Shown here: piece after piece, positions 17,276 through 25,744 of the stretch
How positions within the stretch are numbered: the first letter of the stretch is position 1
Layout: each line of letters begins with the position of its first letter
Origin: VAZQ01 sp963744275
GTDB taxonomy: Bacteria > Pseudomonadota > Alphaproteobacteria > Rhizobiales > Xanthobacteraceae
Assembly (NCBI GenBank): GCA_963744275.1
Contig: CAVUSX010000029.1
Location: 248,001-312,000 of the forward strand
Direction of reading: 5' to 3'
DNA length: 64,000 nucleotides
Notes under the pieces: model-generated
What the model saw: only the letters and a program-made list of their open reading frames with translations
Told to the model about the DNA's origin: nothing
Databases searched by the model: none
Made by a program: the position numbers and the translations under genes

Positions 17276-17565
17276 TCAAAGCCGCCACGGCCGGCGCCGT
17301 CCATCTCGAATATGCAGGAGCCACGCCTCGCCGGCTTCGATGCTCCAATAGATCAAGTATGGGTACCGACCTGCGGGAAGCACACGCGTTTGTTGCTCCC
17401 CGGCTCGCCGCCCGCCTTCCGGAAACTCACCGATGAGCTCGATGGTCTTCTGGATTGCGCGCTTGACGTTCCGCGCGCCGAGGGGGCTTCGCTCGTCAAT
17501 GTATCAATGTATTGGAGGATCGATCGTAGATCGCTACGCGCTTGCGGCGTATAGCGAACCCTCAT
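17276..17565 (-). pseudogene. ParE/RelE-family toxin disrupted by an 8-bp tandem duplication
   Basis: The start MRVRYTPQARSDLRSILQYI is typical of ParE toxins. The remainder (DERSPLGARNVKRAIQ to LPAGRYPYLIYW and HIRDGRRRPW) is in another frame. The break coincides with a perfect tandem duplication of TCAATGTA (17496-17503 and 17504-17511). Removing one copy restores a normal ParE of about 93 residues. The intact antitoxin precedes it with a 4-nt overlap. The toxin is predicted non-functional, leaving an orphan antitoxin. Confidence 0.85.
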
Positions 17566-17792
17566 AGGCCGTGATGCCTCCAGAGCGCCTCGATTTCCTC
17601 GTCGGGTACGAATTCGCCACGTCGGGCTTGCTCCAGGCCTTCGCGAATCGCCGCGCGGGTCTCGTCATCGAGGGCCGCAACCGGCTCCTCCGCCATCGAG
17701 AGCATCGCAACCGCAACGGCATCCTGATCCTCGGCGGACAGCTCGCGAACCTTCGCGATGGCATCTTCAAGTAGCTTTGTCATACCGGACAT
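17562..17792 (-). CDS. ParD-like antitoxin
   Basis: A 76-residue acidic protein (MSGMTKLLEDAIAKVRELSA then RAAIREGLEQARRGEFVPDE), matching the small antitoxins that precede ParE toxins. Its stop overlaps the toxin start by 4 nt (ATGA at 17562-17565). A second Met at 17783 is possible. The open frame is undamaged. Confidence 0.82.
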   Translation of the reverse strand: MSGMTKLLEDAIAKVRELSAEDQDAVAVAMLSMAEEPVAALDDETRAAIREGLEQARRGEFVPDEEIEALWRHHGL

Positions 17793-17836
17793 GCTGCAAA
17801 TCCCTCATGCGCCGAACACAACATAGCACGGTCGCC

Positions 17837-18646
17837 CTACGGCCGCACCGCCGGCGCTTCCATCTTGAGGCCGTTGGCGCGCCACATCAGGTAGAGCTCG
17901 AGGTCGACGTTCTCGGGCGCCCCATACGGGTAGGGCTCGGCCCGCATTCCGGACATGCAATTGCGCAGCCGCCGCTGCAGCGAGCCTAAACTCTGCCATT
18001 CGAGGCGATAGACCGGATAGCCGTTGGGATGGCCTTGCGGCACCGGGGCGCCGGCGAGCTTGCGGCCCCAATTGTCATCGTGGCATTGCGCGCAGGACAT
18101 GTTGATCTGGCCCTGGCGGCGGTTGAAGAGCGCGCGGCCGGCCGCGATGAAGGGCTGCGTGCGCGCGTCCGATCCCACATCGACCGGCATGCCGCGCGAT
18201 TGCAAAGCGAGATAAGCCGTGAGGCCCAACAGCTCCTGGCTCTCGAATTTCAGCGGCGTCGCCTTCTGCTGCTCGGTACGGCATTGATTGATGCGGGCTT
18301 CGAGATCGATCGGCCGCCCCAGCGCCGGGCTGTAGGCCGGGTAGCGCGCCGCCACGCCCTTCATGCTGGCGCGCGCATCGTTGTGGCAATCCGCGCATGA
18401 CTTGCCGGCGGCGCCGTCGCGGCGGTTCCACAAGGCTTCGCCATCCAGCACCCCCAGCATGCCCGGATTGGCGGTGTCGTCATCCTGCATGGCGCGGGTT
18501 TGCGGGCCCAGGAGCTCGTAATCGGAACGGCGCTCGGCAGGCGGGATTTCGGTGGCGAAGGCGGGAAATGCGACGAATAGGGCGATTGCGAACAGCAGGC
18601 AGGCTCGCCACGAGCTGAAGGACGGCACGCGCAGCATGCTCGTCAT
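17837..18646 (-). CDS. soxA: Sulfur-oxidation dihaem cytochrome SoxA
   Basis: A 269-residue periplasmic protein with a signal peptide (LLFAIALFVAFPAFA) and two haem motifs (CADCH and CAQCH). The region LRNCMSGMRAEPYPYG carries the active-site cysteine of SoxA. SoxAX starts thiosulfate oxidation by attaching it oxidatively to the SoxY cysteine. It is the last gene of the operon, and its ATG overlaps the soxZ stop as ATGA. It is separated from soxX by soxYZ, an order common in this group. Confidence 0.93.
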   Translation of the reverse strand: MTSMLRVPSFSSWRACLLFAIALFVAFPAFATEIPPAERRSDYELLGPQTRAMQDDDTANPGMLGVLDGEALWNRRDGAAGKSCADCHNDARASMKGVAARYPAYSPALGRPIDLEARINQCRTEQQKATPLKFESQELLGLTAYLALQSRGMPVDVGSDARTQPFIAAGRALFNRRQGQINMSCAQCHDDNWGRKLAGAPVPQGHPNGYPVYRLEWQSLGSLQRRLRNCMSGMRAEPYPYGAPENVDLELYLMWRANGLKMEAPAVRP

Positions 18647-18966
18647 TCGACCGTGATGGGGGCGAACTCGGTGGCCGCAAAGCCGTCGTCGCCCTCCCAT
18701 TGGAACGCGATGGTTCCGGTCTCGGTCGCCACCGTGAAGAAGGTCAGGAACGGATTGGCGGCGATCGCCGGGGAGAAATCGGCGCGGAAAATCTCCTCGC
18801 CGTTGTAGGTGGCGCGGAACGTCGTGATGATGTCGCGCGCAATGAGCGCGCCATTGAGGCCGACCCGAAAGCCGGTCTCCATCGGATGGGCGATCAGGGT
18901 CTTGATCTCGATGATCTCGCCGCGCCTGGCCTTGGCCGGCACGTTGATGAGGGCGCGCACCGTCAT
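18643..18966 (-). CDS. soxZ: Sulfur-oxidation carrier subunit SoxZ
   Basis: A 107-residue beta-sandwich protein. VRALINVPAKARRGEIIEIK and LIAHPMETGFR are signature SoxZ segments. It has no signal peptide and would be exported bound to SoxY, which has a Tat signal. It overlaps soxY (18963-18966) and soxA by 4 nt each, so synthesis is tightly coupled. Confidence 0.94.
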   Translation of the reverse strand: MTVRALINVPAKARRGEIIEIKTLIAHPMETGFRVGLNGALIARDIITTFRATYNGEEIFRADFSPAIAANPFLTFFTVATETGTIAFQWEGDDGFAATEFAPITVE

Positions 18967-19433
18967 TGCAGATCCTCCACGCAGGCCGCGATGGTGACGA
19001 TGACGTCGGCGTCGTCGGACCAGAACGAGCCGTCGCTCAATTGCGCCACCGCCACGATCTTCTGGGCGTCGGCGAGCTTGATGCGGGTCGAGAGCGCGGC
19101 CTTGCCGGCGCGCGGCCCCAGATGCGCCCCGATGACGTTGGGCTGCGGGTTCTTCTCGTTGAACAGATGAATCGACTTGACGTATTCGGTGGCCGTCATC
19201 GGGCTCTCGACCGAGATCGTCACCGGCACCGTATTGCCGTTCTCGACCAGCGGCGGCACGTCGATCATGACCTTGCCCTTGCGCACCGGCGCCGCGCCGA
19301 CGACCTTGCGGATCGCCGCCTCCATGGTGGCCGGCGTGGCGCGGCTCGATTTCGTCGCCACCACCGAGAGGAGCGCCGCGCCGGCCGCCAGCCGGGCCGT
19401 GCTCGCCAGAAAGTCGCGCCGTGTCGCGCTCAT
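18963..19433 (-). CDS. soxY: Sulfur-oxidation carrier subunit SoxY, atypical C-terminus
   Basis: A 156-residue protein with a Tat signal (MSATRRDFLASTARLAAGAA), then the SoxY domain (VPPLVENGNTVPVTISVESP and KSIHLFNEKNPQPNVI). SoxY normally carries sulfur intermediates on the Cys of a C-terminal GGCGG arm. Here the protein ends VIVTIAACVEDLQ: a Cys is present near the end but not in the glycine-rich arm. The ATG at 19433 is preferred because it places the RR motif near the start; an upstream ATG at 19454 is also in frame. Fourth from the end of the operon order soxX-soxY-soxZ-soxA's upstream flavoprotein, it is followed directly by soxZ. Confidence 0.9.
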   Translation of the reverse strand: MSATRRDFLASTARLAAGAALLSVVATKSSRATPATMEAAIRKVVGAAPVRKGKVMIDVPPLVENGNTVPVTISVESPMTATEYVKSIHLFNEKNPQPNVIGAHLGPRAGKAALSTRIKLADAQKIVAVAQLSDGSFWSDDADVIVTIAACVEDLQ

Positions 19434-19481
19434 GTTCGCTCGCTCTTGCGTCATGTCGGTCAGGCTCTGATCACCCGTGCT

Positions 19482-19997
19482 CTAATCGCGCAATGTCACC
19501 AGATAGGCTACCACATCCTCGATCTGCTCGGCGGTGAGGATCGGCTTGCCCTGAAACGAAGGCGCCACCCGGTTCAGTCCATCGACCCGATAGTAAGGCG
19601 GCATGATAGTGTCGGGTTTGAGCCGCGAGGCATCGACGATCCGCAGCCGCAACTGGCCCTCGCTCGAGCGTGCGCCGGCGCCTGCGAGGTTGGGCGCCAG
19701 GGTGCCCTGGAACCTCTCCTCCGGAAACGGCCCGCTATGGCAGAGCAGGCACAGCCCGACCTGCCGGTTGACCACGATCGCCCGCCCGCGCTCCGGATCT
19801 CCGCGCGCGCCGGTCAGCGAGGCCGGGATGGCATCGCCCACGATCATATAGGGTCGCAAGGTCTCCTGCGCACGGGCGTCCTGGCGGGTCCCGCCGGCCA
19901 GCACCGCCAGCGCCGCCAGCGCCGCCGGGCCCGGGCGGACGCGACCGCCGCGATGTTCAGCCGAACATCTCTGCGGTGATGGTATGGAACCAGCCAT
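19482..19997 (-). CDS. soxX: Sulfur-oxidation cytochrome SoxX
   Basis: A monohaem cytochrome with CLLCHSGPFPEERFQGTLAP and a distal Met in PDTIMPPYYRVDG, both typical of SoxX, the partner of SoxA. The start is uncertain. The only in-frame ATG (19997) overlaps the flavoprotein gene by 41 nt and gives a poor leader, while the likely signal peptide (RVRPGPAALAALAVLAGG) begins just after that gene ends. A non-ATG start or a small lesion there is possible. The C-terminal part is secure. Confidence 0.85.
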   Translation of the reverse strand: MAGSIPSPQRCSAEHRGGRVRPGPAALAALAVLAGGTRQDARAQETLRPYMIVGDAIPASLTGARGDPERGRAIVVNRQVGLCLLCHSGPFPEERFQGTLAPNLAGAGARSSEGQLRLRIVDASRLKPDTIMPPYYRVDGLNRVAPSFQGKPILTAEQIEDVVAYLVTLRD

Positions 19998-21246
19998 CCG
20001 CGAATTTCGCTTCCTGCTCCCGCGTCGATCTCGGGGCTTGCACCGGACTGATGCCGCCCGCGCCCTGAACCTCGACCAATTGTCCGTTCACCGGATGGTA
20101 CACGGCCGCAACCGTGATCCCGTACTCGGGCGCCACGATGGTGTAGCAGGTGTTGATCAGTTTCGGCTCGTCCGGCTTCTGGCCGGCCATGAGGCGGGTG
20201 AGCGCCGCGGCGCAGACCTTGGCCTGGGCATTGGCCGCGAAGCCGGCCTTCGGCATCGCGCCCGCGATGCAGGCATCGCCGATGACATGGATGTCGGGCT
20301 GCAGCGTGGATGCGAAGCTCACCGGATCGACCGGGCACCAGCCGGTGCGATCCGCGACCCCGGCCATCTCGGCGATCCGGCCGGCCTTCTGCGGCGGAAT
20401 GATATTGGCGACCGCGGGTTGATGCTTGGCGAAATCGGTCTCGACCGTCATGGTGGCGGGATCGACCTTGGTGACCTTGCCGCCGGAGGAGAGCGAGACC
20501 CATTCGATGATGCCCGGATAGAGCTCCTTCCAGGCGTCCTGGAACAGCCGCTGCTTGGAGAACGCATCCTTGGCATCGAGGATGATGAGCTTCGATCTCG
20601 GCTTCTTGGTCTTGATGTAGTAGGCGATCAGGCTCGCCCGCTCGTAGGGACCGGGCGGGCAGCGATACGGATTGGCGGGCGCCGCGATGATCACCAGGCC
20701 GCCATCCGGCATGGCTTCGAGCTGGCGGCGCAGCAACAGCGTCTGCTCGCCCGCCTTCCAGGCATGCGGCATGCGCTGCGGAGCCGCTTCCCCGTAGCCC
20801 GGCAGCGCGTCCCAGCGGAAATCTATGCCGGGTGCCAGCACCAGGCGGTCGTAGGCGAGCCGCCCGCCGCTTGCGAGCATCACCATGCGGGCCTGCGGAT
20901 CGACCGCGGTGGCGGTATCGAACGCCGTGACTACGCCCTCGGCCGCGATCTTCTTGTAGTCGAACTGCTGCGCCTTGATGTCGCGCAGCCCGGCAATGAC
21001 CTCGTTGCTGAACGGGCAGGCGGTGAAGGTCTGGCTCGCCTCGACCAGCGTGACGGCGGTGCGCGGATCGAGCCGCTTGACCGTGCGGGCGCAGGTCGCG
21101 CCCGCAAAGCCGCCGCCGACCACGACGACGCGACCCGGCGAAGCCTGGGCCAGCGCCGGCATCGGCAGGGTGGCGGCGGAGGCCGCGGCCCCTCCGGCAA
21201 CGGCGGTCTTGAGGACATGACGGCGGCTGATGGGGGTCCGGGCCAT
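19957..21246 (-). CDS. Flavocytochrome c sulfide dehydrogenase flavoprotein (FccB/SoxF)
   Basis: A 429-residue FAD protein with a Tat signal (SRRHVLKTAVAGGAAASA). The Rossmann motif is RVVVVGGGFAGATCARTV, the redox-cysteine region is TFTACPFSNEVI, and IHVIGDACIAG is the second FAD contact. It is predicted to oxidise sulfide, or reactivate the Sox carrier as SoxF does, and to pass electrons to a cytochrome c. The cytochrome gene sits 10 nt upstream. The cluster context with soxXYZA supports SoxF, but FccB and SoxF cannot be told apart from sequence alone. Confidence 0.9.
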   Translation of the reverse strand: MARTPISRRHVLKTAVAGGAAASAATLPMPALAQASPGRVVVVGGGFAGATCARTVKRLDPRTAVTLVEASQTFTACPFSNEVIAGLRDIKAQQFDYKKIAAEGVVTAFDTATAVDPQARMVMLASGGRLAYDRLVLAPGIDFRWDALPGYGEAAPQRMPHAWKAGEQTLLLRRQLEAMPDGGLVIIAAPANPYRCPPGPYERASLIAYYIKTKKPRSKLIILDAKDAFSKQRLFQDAWKELYPGIIEWVSLSSGGKVTKVDPATMTVETDFAKHQPAVANIIPPQKAGRIAEMAGVADRTGWCPVDPVSFASTLQPDIHVIGDACIAGAMPKAGFAANAQAKVCAAALTRLMAGQKPDEPKLINTCYTIVAPEYGITVAAVYHPVNGQLVEVQGAGGISPVQAPRSTREQEAKFADGWFHTITAEMFG

Positions 21247-21256
21247 GGCTGCTGCT

Positions 21257-21589
21257 CTATTCCTTTTGCGCGCCGTACCAATCCGCGATCGCCTTGATCT
21301 CGTCGTCGGTGAAGCCCTTGGCGATGCGATCCATGATGGTGGCGGGCTTTTCGCCCGACCGGAAGGCCTTTACGGCCGCCACGATCTCCTCGGGCTTGCG
21401 GCCGACCAGTTGCTTGACGGGCGTGTCGACCGATGACGATGCCGGATGGCAGCCCGAGCAGGACGATGCGCCGGGTGGCGCCGAAGCGCCGGGTGGCGCC
21501 GAGGCGCCGGGCGGCGCGTCGGCCGCCGCGGCGGCGCCGCAGGGAAGCCACAGGACGGTAAGCCAAACGGCGGTACGCATCGAGCTCAT
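21257..21589 (-). CDS. c-type cytochrome, flavocytochrome partner (FccA/SoxE-like)
   Basis: A 110-residue exported cytochrome with signal MRTAVWLTVLWLPCGAAAA, one CSGCH haem site and an axial Met in ATIMDRIAKG. Between the signal and the haem is a low-complexity linker of three PPGASA-type repeats encoded by 18-bp tandem units (21468-21521). The best start is ATG 21589; ATG 21580 is equally in frame. It lies between the Mo-hydroxylase large subunit (83 nt upstream) and the flavoprotein (10 nt downstream) and could accept electrons from either. Confidence 0.87.
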   Translation of the reverse strand: MSSMRTAVWLTVLWLPCGAAAAADAPPGASAPPGASAPPGASSCSGCHPASSSVDTPVKQLVGRKPEEIVAAVKAFRSGEKPATIMDRIAKGFTDDEIKAIADWYGAQKE

Positions 21590-21671
21590 GCCGGCGCCTC
21601 GCGAGTTGCTACCGGGAGTTGGAAACCGCACGGGAGCGGCGATGACCCGCCGCTCCCGATGATCGGATCGA

Positions 21672-23846
21672 TCAGGCCGACCGCAGGTCGGTGCTCTTCA
21701 GCGGCACCGAGCGGATACGCTTGCCGGTCGCCGCCGCGATCGCATTGAGGACCGCGGGCGCCGCCACCGCGATGGTGGGCTCGCCGACGCCGCCCCAGAC
21801 CGCGCCGCCCGAAGGCATCACGATCGTGTCCACCTGCGGCATCTCGGCGATGCGCATCACGTTGTAGCTGTCGAAATTCTGCTGCTCGACGGCCCCGTCC
21901 TTGACGGTGATCTCGCCGTACAACAGCGCCGAGAGCCCGTACACGAAGGAGCCCGCGACCTGCCGCTCGATCTGCGCCGGATTGACCGCATAGCCGGAAT
22001 CCGTCGCCGCCACGATGCGGTGGACCTTCACGCGGCCTTGCGGGGTGATGGACACTTCCGCGATCGCCGCCACATAGCTCGCAAAGGCATGGTTCTGCGC
22101 CATGCCGCGGAAGACGCCCTGCGGCGGCGGCTTGTCGTAGCCGATCTTCTCGGCGCAGGCGTTGAGCACCGCGAGCTGCTTGGGCTTGAGCAGCTTGCGG
22201 CGGAACTCGAGCGGGTCCTGTCCCACCGACTTGGCCAGCTCGTCGATGAAGCATTCCACATAGATGGTGTTGTGGTTGACGTTGACGCCGCGCCAGAAGC
22301 CCGCCGTCAGGTGGGTGTTGCGCATGGCATGGTCGATGAGCACGTTGGGGATGTTGTACCCGAAAGTGCCTTCGGTGCCGCCCGCATTGAGCCCCTGGAA
22401 CACCACCGGATCCATGCCGTTCTGCAGGTTCTGCGGCGCCAGCGAGGCCGAGATCGACTGGCCGGAAATGCGCATATGCAGCCCGACCAGGTTGTTGTTG
22501 GCGTCGAAGGCGCCGGTCATCTTGCATTGCGTGACCGGATGGAAGGCGCAATGCGTCATGTCCTCCTCGCGCGTCCAGATCAGCTTGACCGGCACGCCCG
22601 GCATCTCCTTGGCGATCAGCACCGCCTGCTTGACGTAGTCGGTGCGGCCGCGCCGGCCGAAACCGCCGCCGAGGATGACTTTGTAGAAGTCGCATTTCGG
22701 GGCCGGCAGCCCCGAGGACTCGATGATGGTCGCCAGCGCCGCCTCGCCGTTCTGGCTCGGTCCCCACACCTCGCAACGGTCGGCGGTGTAGCGCGCCGTC
22801 GCGTTCATGGGCTCCATGGTGGCGTGGTTCTGGAACGGATAGTTGTAGACCGCTTCGACCTTGCGGGCGGCGCCCGCGATCGCGGCCGGCGCATCGCCGG
22901 TCTTGTTGCCGATATAGGCCTGGTCGGCATCGAGACCGGTCTTCACGAACTCCGCGATGGTGGCGCTCGACGCCTTGGCGTTCTCGCCCGGATCCCAGAC
23001 GATCGGCAGCGCGTCGATGGCGGTCTTCGCGTGCCAGAACGTGTCGGCGATGACGGCGACACCGGAGTCGCCGACCTGCACCACCTTCTTGACCCCGGGC
23101 ATGCCGGTCACCTTGGCGGCGTCGAAGCTCTTGATCTTGCCGCCGTTGACCGGGGAATCCTTGATGGTCGCGATCAGCATGCCGGGCATCTTGATGTCGA
23201 TGCCGTAGACCTGCTTGCCGGTGAGCTTGTCGAGCGTGTCGAGCCGCTTGACGCCCTTGCCGGCGATCTTCCAGTCCTTGGCGTCCTTGAGCTTGATGTC
23301 CTTGGGCGGCTCGATCTTGGCGGCGGCCTCGGCCACCTTGCCGAACGTGGTGGTGCGGCCCGACGCCTTGTGGGTGATCACGCTGTTGGCGGCGCTGCAT
23401 TCGCTCGCCGGCACCTTCCACTCATTGGCGGCGGCCTGGATCAGCATGATGCGCGCGGCGGCGCCGCCCTGGCGGACATACTCGTTCGACTGCCGGATGC
23501 CCTGGCTGCCGCCGGTCGAGAAATTGCCCCACACGCGTTTGCGGGCGAGGTTTTGCCCGGGGGTGGGAAATTCGGTGGTCACCTTCGACCAGTCGCATTC
23601 GAGCTCCTCGGCCACCAGCTGGGCGAGGCCGGTGAGCGTGCCCTGGCCCATCTCGGAGCGCGCCACCCGGATGACGACGGTGTCGTCGGGCTTGATCACC
23701 ACCCAGGCGTTCACCTCGGGCGAGCCGTCGGCGGCGCGCACCACCTGCGGGCCGAACGGGAGCTGGAAGCCCAGCGCAAGCCCGCCACCGGCGGCGGCGG
23801 TGCCGACCACAAAGGAGCGGCGATTCATTCGCGGCATGTAGGTCAT
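21672..23846 (-). CDS. Xanthine-oxidase-family molybdopterin subunit, Tat-exported (IorB-like)
   Basis: A 724-residue protein with a twin-arginine signal (MNRRSFVVGTAAAGGGLALG). It has the molybdopterin-binding pattern of the isoquinoline-1-oxidoreductase large subunit: GQGTLTGLAQLVAEEL, ILGGGFGRRGRTDYVKQAV and the active-site Glu in WGGVGEPTIAVAAPA. The predicted role is hydroxylation of an aldehyde or N-heterocycle in the periplasm. GGGAGG precedes ATG 23846. The [2Fe-2S] subunit is immediately upstream. There is no FAD subunit, so electrons probably go to a cytochrome, and one is encoded directly downstream. Confidence 0.9.
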   Translation of the reverse strand: MTYMPRMNRRSFVVGTAAAGGGLALGFQLPFGPQVVRAADGSPEVNAWVVIKPDDTVVIRVARSEMGQGTLTGLAQLVAEELECDWSKVTTEFPTPGQNLARKRVWGNFSTGGSQGIRQSNEYVRQGGAAARIMLIQAAANEWKVPASECSAANSVITHKASGRTTTFGKVAEAAAKIEPPKDIKLKDAKDWKIAGKGVKRLDTLDKLTGKQVYGIDIKMPGMLIATIKDSPVNGGKIKSFDAAKVTGMPGVKKVVQVGDSGVAVIADTFWHAKTAIDALPIVWDPGENAKASSATIAEFVKTGLDADQAYIGNKTGDAPAAIAGAARKVEAVYNYPFQNHATMEPMNATARYTADRCEVWGPSQNGEAALATIIESSGLPAPKCDFYKVILGGGFGRRGRTDYVKQAVLIAKEMPGVPVKLIWTREEDMTHCAFHPVTQCKMTGAFDANNNLVGLHMRISGQSISASLAPQNLQNGMDPVVFQGLNAGGTEGTFGYNIPNVLIDHAMRNTHLTAGFWRGVNVNHNTIYVECFIDELAKSVGQDPLEFRRKLLKPKQLAVLNACAEKIGYDKPPPQGVFRGMAQNHAFASYVAAIAEVSITPQGRVKVHRIVAATDSGYAVNPAQIERQVAGSFVYGLSALLYGEITVKDGAVEQQNFDSYNVMRIAEMPQVDTIVMPSGGAVWGGVGEPTIAVAAPAVLNAIAAATGKRIRSVPLKSTDLRSA

Positions 23847-23860
23847 TGCGGCCTCCCGGT

Positions 23861-24310
23861 TCAAGCGTTGGCGGCGGCGTGAATCGCCGCGCGAATTTGT
23901 TGATAGGTGCCGCAGCGGCAGATGTTGGTGATGGCTGCGTCGATGTCGGCGTCGGTGGGTTTGGGCTTCTGCTTGAGCAGCGCCGTCACCGCCATGATCA
24001 TGCCGCTCTGGCAATAGCCGCATTGCGGCACGTCGTGGTCGAGCCAGGCCTGCTGCACGGCGGAGAGCTTGCCGCCGGCCGCGATGCCCTCGATGGTGGT
24101 GATCTGCTTGCCGACGACCGCGCTCGCCGGTATCGAGCAGGAGCGCATCGCCACCCCGTCGATATGGACCGTGCAGGCGCCGCATTGCGCGATGCCGCAA
24201 CCGTATTTGGTGCCGGTCATGCCGATGGTGTCGCGCAACACCCAGAGCAGCGGCGTTGAATCTTCCACATCGGCGTTGTGGGATTGGCCATTGATGGATA
24301 GCGAGATCAT
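23861..24310 (-). CDS. [2Fe-2S] small subunit of molybdenum hydroxylase (IorA-like)
   Basis: A 149-residue two-cluster ferredoxin subunit. The plant-type cluster is in GCGIAQCGACTVHIDG, the second in CGYCQSGMIM and ICRCGTYQQIR. It lacks a signal and would be carried out with the Tat-tagged large subunit. GGAGG lies 9 nt before ATG 24310. It is the first gene of the long minus-strand operon that continues through the sox genes. Confidence 0.93.
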   Translation of the reverse strand: MISLSINGQSHNADVEDSTPLLWVLRDTIGMTGTKYGCGIAQCGACTVHIDGVAMRSCSIPASAVVGKQITTIEGIAAGGKLSAVQQAWLDHDVPQCGYCQSGMIMAVTALLKQKPKPTDADIDAAITNICRCGTYQQIRAAIHAAANA

Positions 24311-24696
24311 TCTCAATCCTCCGATTCCGGTCGTTATCGACGAGGCGAAAAAAAATGTCGGGGCGCGGGCGGGGCAGGGGTCTGCTGGGACATGAGGCCG
24401 CGCTGGATGGAAGCATAGCTCGACTCGCTCCAGGATGGGAAATCGCAACTCCGCGAGCGTGCCGGCCGCGGCCGGAAGCGGGGAGGATAATGCTTTTGAT
24501 TCAGTGTGTTATGAGGCGGTTCCGGCGATCGCTCGCGGTTTCGCGGAGCGCGCGCGCCGGGCCGGTCGGAGCGCGAAATTCGACATCGATGGGGCGCATC
24601 TGCGGTGTGCCCCGTGCGGCGACGTGCCGACGTGCTAGTGTGAACGCGCAAAGGCAGTTTCGAAAAGCTGCCGCCACAAAAGGGTCAGGAAACATC
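24311..24696. other. Divergent intergenic region upstream of the Mo/sox operon and the second ABC importer
   Basis: A 386-nt region between two divergently read operons. It contains an A-run (about 24348-24356) and TAATGCTTTTGATTCAGTGTG near 24488, less GC-rich than its surroundings. No clear -35/-10 pair, operator or conserved leader could be fixed. No gene is seen. Confidence 0.5.
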
Positions 24697-25744
24697 ATGG
24701 GAGGCCGTCCCCGCATCTTCGCCATCGCGATCGCGGCTTTGCTCGGCTGCGGTCCGGCCCATGTCACCTCAGCCTATGCGATCGATGCCGCCGTGATCGA
24801 TGCCGCCAAGAAGGAGGGCGAGGTGGTCTGGTACTCGACCCAGATCATCAACCAGCTGGTGCGTCCGATCGCCGCCGCCTTCGAGAAGAAATATCCGGGC
24901 ATCAAGGTGCGCTATACCCGCGCCAACGCCACTGAGGTGGCGGTCAAGATTCTCACCGAAGACCGGGCCGGCCGGCCGCAGTCGGACGTGTTCGACGGCA
25001 CCTCGACCGTGGTGCCGTTGGAGCGCGAAGGCTACGTGCTGCAGTGGCAGCCCGAAGCCGCCAAGGATTATCCGGACCTCTACAAGGATCCGAACGGCTA
25101 TTGGATCGCCAGCAACCTCTATATCAATACGCCGGGCTACAACACGTCGCTCATCCCCAAGGGAACGCAGCCGAAGACTTACCAGGATCTGCTGGATCCG
25201 AAATGGAGCGGCAAGATCGCCTGGAACTCGCTGCCGTCGACATCGGGCGGGGTCGGTTTCATCGGCACGGTGCTGGCCGAGATGGGCGAAGACAAGGGCA
25301 TGTCCTATCTGCGCGCCTTCTCGAAACAGAAGGTCGCCAACGTGCCGGCCGCGGCGCGGCAGGTGCTCGACCAGGTGATCGCCGGCGAATACGCGATCGC
25401 ATTGCAGATCTTCAACCATCACGCCGTGATCAGCGCCCGCAAGGGCGCGCCGGTCGATTGGATCAAGATGGAGCCCGCCACCGGCACCCTGTCGGTGATC
25501 GGCATCCAGAAGAACGCGCCGCATCCCAACGCCGCCAAGCTGCTGGTCGATTTCATCATCTCGAAGGAAGGCCAGCAGGTCTATCGCGACGCCGATTACC
25601 TCACCGCCGATCCGGCGGTTCCGGCGCGCGATCCGGAGCTCAAGCCGGAGGAAGGCCATTTCCGCGTGCAAGTTCTTTCCGCCCGAGGTGATCGAAGACA
25701 ACCTGCCGAGATGGAAGCAGATTTTCGATGACCTCTTCGGCTGA
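24697..25744 (+). pseudogene. Second ABC substrate-binding protein (family 1), frameshifted near the end
   Basis: Repaired length is about 348 residues. Signal RIFAIAIAALLGCGPA, then a family 1 binding-protein core (GEVVWYSTQIINQLVRPIAA, PQSDVFDGTS). An extra base near 25671-25673 shifts the last 24 codons; removing it gives FRVQFFPPEVIEDNLPRWK and a stop at 25744. Only the tail is altered, so the protein could retain some function. AGGA precedes ATG 24697. The stop overlaps the permease start by 17 nt. It is a paralogue of the binding protein at 3048. Confidence 0.82.

Noticed and set aside
22020..23882. A 620-codon plus-strand frame opposite the Mo-hydroxylase large subunit
   Set aside because: Antisense shadow; low-complexity His/Arg/Gly translation.
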